Assembly: GCA_938039675.1 (NCBI GenBank)
Contig: CALHUI010000015.1
Location: 186,001-250,000 of the forward strand
Origin: an uncultured Cytophagales bacterium
GTDB taxonomy: Bacteria; Bacteroidota; Bacteroidia; Cytophagales; Thermoflexibacteraceae
Length of the DNA: 64,000 bases
Direction of reading: 5' to 3'
The position numbers and the translations under genes are program-made. A model generated the notes under the pieces. That model did not search any database and was not told the DNA's origin. It saw only the letters and a list, made by a program, of their open reading frames with translations. Positions 61,683 through 64,000 of the stretch are shown here, in pieces. How positions within the stretch are numbered: position 1 is the first letter of the stretch; every line of letters starts with the position of its first letter.

Positions 61683-62204
61683 TTACAGGAAGTTACGAAC
61701 TTCTGCTTTTAAAAACTTCAAGGCATTGCCCGTAATATCGTCGTTTTGAGCAATAATATTGCTGACAATTGCTTTGGCGAGCTTTATGCCGGGCTCGTCG
61801 GGAGCAACCTCAGAGGCAGAATCGTTAATCATGGCTACCATATTGTCCATGGCCGTGCGAATTTTTTCCCACGCTTCGTCACTCATGTAAACCTGTTGTG
61901 AAAAGTTGTGAGCAAATTCGCTCCTGATTTCTTCGAGCAAAATGCTTTGCAACTGAACGGCTGTCAATTCGCTGTCATTCAATCGCATGAGCAGGTTGGG
62001 GGCAGAAATGCGTTCCAGAAACAATGCCATTCGCTCATATGCTTGCAAACGCAACGGAAGGGTAACATCAATATATTTTGCCTTTAATTCTACCAGCCGA
62101 CGTTCAAAATCTTTGTTTAAAAATGTACGAACGGTTAAGTACATGCCATAAAGCACAATACCGGCAGGGATAACAATCTTCAACAATTCTGTCAGTATTT
62201 CCAT
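61683..62204 (-). CDS. Small membrane-anchored conserved protein
   Basis: The ~173-residue protein has one N-terminal membrane segment (LLKIVIPAGIVLYGMYLTV) and a helical cytoplasmic part rich in Leu, Glu and Arg (QAYERMALFLERISAPNLLMRL). It is a uniform all-helical protein of the sort found across Bacteroidota, with no assigned role. It precedes the DUF2339 gene by 11 nt, so the two are likely co-expressed. ATG 62204 is preferred to TTG 62225. Confidence 0.75.
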   Translation of the reverse strand: MEILTELLKIVIPAGIVLYGMYLTVRTFLNKDFERRLVELKAKYIDVTLPLRLQAYERMALFLERISAPNLLMRLNDSELTAVQLQSILLEEIRSEFAHNFSQQVYMSDEAWEKIRTAMDNMVAMINDSASEVAPDEPGIKLAKAIVSNIIAQNDDITGNALKFLKAEVRNFL

Positions 62205-62241
62205 GAAAGTACTTTTATCAGCCAAATTTAGGTAATCTGCC

Positions 62242-62249
62242 TACTTTTG
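62242..62249 (+). promoter_or_regulatory. Predicted Bacteroidota -7 box (TACTTTTG)
   Basis: This exact TAnnTTTG match lies 23 nt before the HesB/IscA-like gene start. The -33 element is not clear. Confidence 0.45.
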
Positions 62250-62272
62250 CTGCAAATTTCAGTTAAAAAAAC

Positions 62273-62569
62273 ATGGAACTGCAACCTGTTACGATAACAA
62301 CGGCGGCAGCTAATGAAATCCGCCATATTATGCAAAACAAAGGCATACCCGAAGGTTATGCACTTCGCGTAATTGCAGAAGGTACATCGGGCTGTGGCGG
62401 TGCGCGCTATCGCTTGGGTTTTGACAAACCGCGCGAAGGCGACCAACAGTACATCACACAAGACATCCCTGTATTGTATGAAAAACGCCAAATGATGTTT
62501 TTGTTGGGTCTGGAGATAGACTTTGAAGAGCGCCAAACCGAGCGAGGCTTTGTTTTTAATCGGAAATAA
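62273..62569 (+). CDS. HesB/IscA-like protein without the C-terminal CxC pair
   Basis: The 98-residue protein has an A-type iron-sulfur carrier fold (TAAANEIRHIMQNKGIPEGYALRV) and one conserved cysteine in SGCGGARYRLGFD near residue 41. It ends GFVFNRK, so the CGCG motif that completes the cluster site in classical IscA/SufA/ErpA is absent. This short type occurs in Bacteroidota as a separate group. Cluster binding, if any, would need another ligand or a partner. It converges with aroQ, 11 nt apart. Confidence 0.82.
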   Translation: MELQPVTITTAAANEIRHIMQNKGIPEGYALRVIAEGTSGCGGARYRLGFDKPREGDQQYITQDIPVLYEKRQMMFLLGLEIDFEERQTERGFVFNRK

Positions 62570-62580
62570 GCCGGGCTTTT

Positions 62581-63006
62581 TTACATCTGTAACAGGTGCA
62601 TAACTGCCAGCCGATAGCCGTTTAGCCCACAACCGACGATTATTCCCTTGGCATATTTGCTGATATAGCTGTGGTGGCGAAACGGTTCGCGGGCATGAAT
62701 ATTGGAAATATGCACTTCCACCACGGGCGACGGAATGGCTGCCACGGCATCGCCCAAGGCGACCGAAGTGTGCGTAAGTCCGCCTGCATTCAGCACAATA
62801 CCGACACCGCTGAAACCTACTTCGTGCAGTTTGTCAATAATAACGCCCTCATGATTAGACTGAAAATAGAATAGATTTGCCAAACTGCTAAATTCTTTTT
62901 GCAATAGGATAAAAAAAATATCAAAATTATTGATTCCATAAATCTCGGGCTCGCGTTTGCCGAGCAAGTTTAGGTTAGGGCCGTTAATAATGATGATTTC
63001 TGTCAT
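62581..63006 (-). CDS. aroQ: Type II 3-dehydroquinate dehydratase
   Basis: The 141-residue shikimate-pathway enzyme has the N-terminal NGPNLNLLGKREPEIYG, the QSNHEGVIIDKLHE segment, LNAGGLTHTSVAL, and the active-site His in EVHISNIHAREPFRHHSYIS. It removes water from 3-dehydroquinate to give 3-dehydroshikimate. The length matches type II (dodecameric) enzymes. ATG 63006 (MTEIIII) is chosen over TTG two codons earlier. Confidence 0.95.
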   Translation of the reverse strand: MTEIIIINGPNLNLLGKREPEIYGINNFDIFFILLQKEFSSLANLFYFQSNHEGVIIDKLHEVGFSGVGIVLNAGGLTHTSVALGDAVAAIPSPVVEVHISNIHAREPFRHHSYISKYAKGIIVGCGLNGYRLAVMHLLQM

Positions 63007-63053
63007 CTCCAATGTGGATTTGTCGTTGTAACTTCGCCTAAAATACGAATGTT

Positions 63054-63689
63054 ATGCAAATCTCAGACATCCGCAAGGAATATACACGCCATACTTTTAA
63101 TGAGCAGGATGCTGCCGCTTCTCCCTTTGAGCAGTTTGACAAATGGCTTCAAGAAGCGCTTCACAGCGGTATCCCTGAACCTACTGCCATGAATTTGGCA
63201 ACAGTCGGAGCTAACGGAAGACCCTCCGCACGCATTGTTTTGCTCAAACACATAGACAGCGGTTTTGTATTCTTCACTAACTATGCAAGCCGCAAAGGTG
63301 CTGATTTACAACAAAATCCGTTTGCTGCACTCACTTTTCACTGGGTTGAGATGGAGCGCCAGGTGCGTATTGAAGGCAAGGTAGAGATGGTCGAACCTGC
63401 GCTATCAGATGAGTATTTTAACAGCCGCCCTTTGATGAGCCGAATCGGGGCGATTGCCTCCGAACAAAGCCGACCTCTGCCAAACAGGGAGGTTCTGGAA
63501 AACAGAATGAGGGCATTAGAAGCCGAATATGCGGATAAAGAACCTGCCCGTCCGCAAAACTGGGGAGGTTATCGGCTTATTCCCGACTATTTTGAATTTT
63601 GGCAAGGCCGCCGCAGTCGCCTGCACGACCGCATCGTTTATGAACCTGCGGCCGATGGTTCATGGAAAATCTATCGGATTGCACCCTAA
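63054..63689 (+). CDS. pdxH: Pyridoxamine 5'-phosphate oxidase
   Basis: The 211-residue FMN enzyme has a typical PdxH start (IRKEYTRHTFNEQDAAASPF) and the FMN-binding RIVLLKHIDSGFVFFTNY and ERQVRIEGKVEMV strands. The C-terminal PNP-oxidase signature is PDYFEFWQGRRSRLHDR. It oxidises pyridoxine or pyridoxamine 5'-phosphate to pyridoxal phosphate in the cytoplasm. It is divergent from aroQ across 47 bp. Confidence 0.96.
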   Translation: MQISDIRKEYTRHTFNEQDAAASPFEQFDKWLQEALHSGIPEPTAMNLATVGANGRPSARIVLLKHIDSGFVFFTNYASRKGADLQQNPFAALTFHWVEMERQVRIEGKVEMVEPALSDEYFNSRPLMSRIGAIASEQSRPLPNREVLENRMRALEAEYADKEPARPQNWGGYRLIPDYFEFWQGRRSRLHDRIVYEPAADGSWKIYRIAP

Positions 63690-64000
63690 CATAAGCAGGC
63701 ATACGGCATCAGTCAAGCAATTCAGACTTGGGACTTTGGACGAAAGAATCAACAGTAATCTGCATGTTCATATCATGCAATTTTTCATTGCAAACGGCTT
63801 GCAATAAACTACCGGGTAGTACAAATACTTAATATTACATTGCCCAAGAACATAAAAATCTTGTGTATTTGTGTTCTTGGGATGGAACAAACGTCAAGTA
63901 ATGTAGTGCGGTCTAATTTGCTCGTCTGATTAAGTCCTTGCTACCGGCAAAGATGCCAACGAAGTATATTTTCAGTTGCGCACCAACCTACGGCAAAATG
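63690..64000. other. Gene-free region at right edge
   Basis: These 311 bases after pdxH hold no gene I can support. They contain an inverted repeat: CCCAAGAACA (63843-63852) against TGTTCTTGGG (63872-63881), 19-nt loop, no T run. In the last ~70 bases a plus-strand frame is open to the edge but has no start codon. They contain no tRNA-like fold that I recognise. Confidence 0.5.
63843..63881. repeat. 10-bp inverted repeat downstream of pdxH
   Basis: CCCAAGAACA and its exact inverse are separated by 19 nt. It may be a transcript-end hairpin for pdxH without U-run, or a protein-binding site. Confidence 0.4.

Noticed and set aside
63930-64000. Possible start of another gene at the right edge
   Set aside because: The plausible-looking frame has no start codon after its last stop, and the alternative ATG frame is too short to judge.
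1-64000. tRNA, rRNA, CRISPR arrays, insertion sequences, attachment sites
   Set aside because: I scanned the intergenic gaps and saw no T-arm-like sequences, regular spaced repeats, transposases or integrases.

Overview
The window is a gene-dense chromosomal stretch of a Bacteroidota bacterium, most likely a Cytophagales-type one (inference from protein families). The supporting signs are a YfhO-family membrane protein, PorT-like outer-membrane barrels, a DUF1573 protein, a Bacteroidota-type UvrA, TolC/RND cassettes with adaptor lipoproteins, scarce Shine-Dalgarno sequences, and TAnnTTTG promoter boxes. I see no tRNA, rRNA, CRISPR array, insertion sequence or prophage. The content is mainly housekeeping and envelope genes rather than a mobile island.

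Layout. 1-10 kb: the end of a YfhO protein (cut by the left edge), an AI-2E-type exporter, a TPR lipoprotein, a hotdog thioesterase, a histidine phosphatase, an RsmI-like methyltransferase, a Na/Pi cotransporter, an NlpC/P60 lipoprotein, flotillin FloA, a rhodanese and an HNH protein. 10-14.5 kb: an outer-membrane barrel, a phosphopantetheinyl transferase, a metallo-beta-lactamase-fold protein that has lost every zinc ligand, and HslV, all tightly packed; then a YheT-type hydrolase and a lipoprotein on the other strand. 14.5-20.7 kb: a TetR-TolC-adaptor-RND efflux operon. 21-26 kb: TrxB, an M23/LysM hydrolase, PheA (chorismate mutase/prephenate dehydratase), MarC, a short-type LeuD and a small membrane protein. 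26.2-26.8 kb: a deoxynucleoside kinase broken by a single-base frameshift. 27-29.7 kb: a Tat-exported flavoprotein followed by a Sec-exported VOC protein. 29.7-36.5 kb: a GAF/PAS sensor without output domain, a flavin reductase, a CtpA-type protease and UvrA.

36.7-44.7 kb: a large tandem AAA (CbxX/SpoVK-like) ATPase with a duplicated N-terminal module, an outer-membrane protein, a secreted M24 peptidase, a DUF1573 protein, a histidine kinase/response regulator pair and a FkbM methyltransferase. 44.8-51.5 kb: a second TetR-TolC-adaptor-RND operon with a perfect 16-bp palindrome before the regulator and a strong terminator at its end. 51.7-64 kb: a conserved unknown protein, a large FtsX-like permease, HtpG, an RsbV/RsbW-type partner-switching pair, homogentisate dioxygenase, a DUF2339 polytopic protein, a small membrane-anchored protein, a HesB/IscA-like protein, AroQ (type II dehydroquinase) and PdxH. 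About 310 bp at the right edge hold no gene I can support.

Functional threads: two independent efflux systems with local repressors; aromatic amino-acid metabolism at scattered sites (aroQ, pheA, hmgA); envelope maintenance; and redox/stress functions (TrxB, HtpG, HslV, UvrA). The observations most worth checking are the zinc-less MBL-fold protein, the doubly duplicated AAA protein, the exported flavoprotein/VOC pair, the TetR palindrome, and the frameshifted kinase. All family assignments come from reading motifs by eye; no database search was run.
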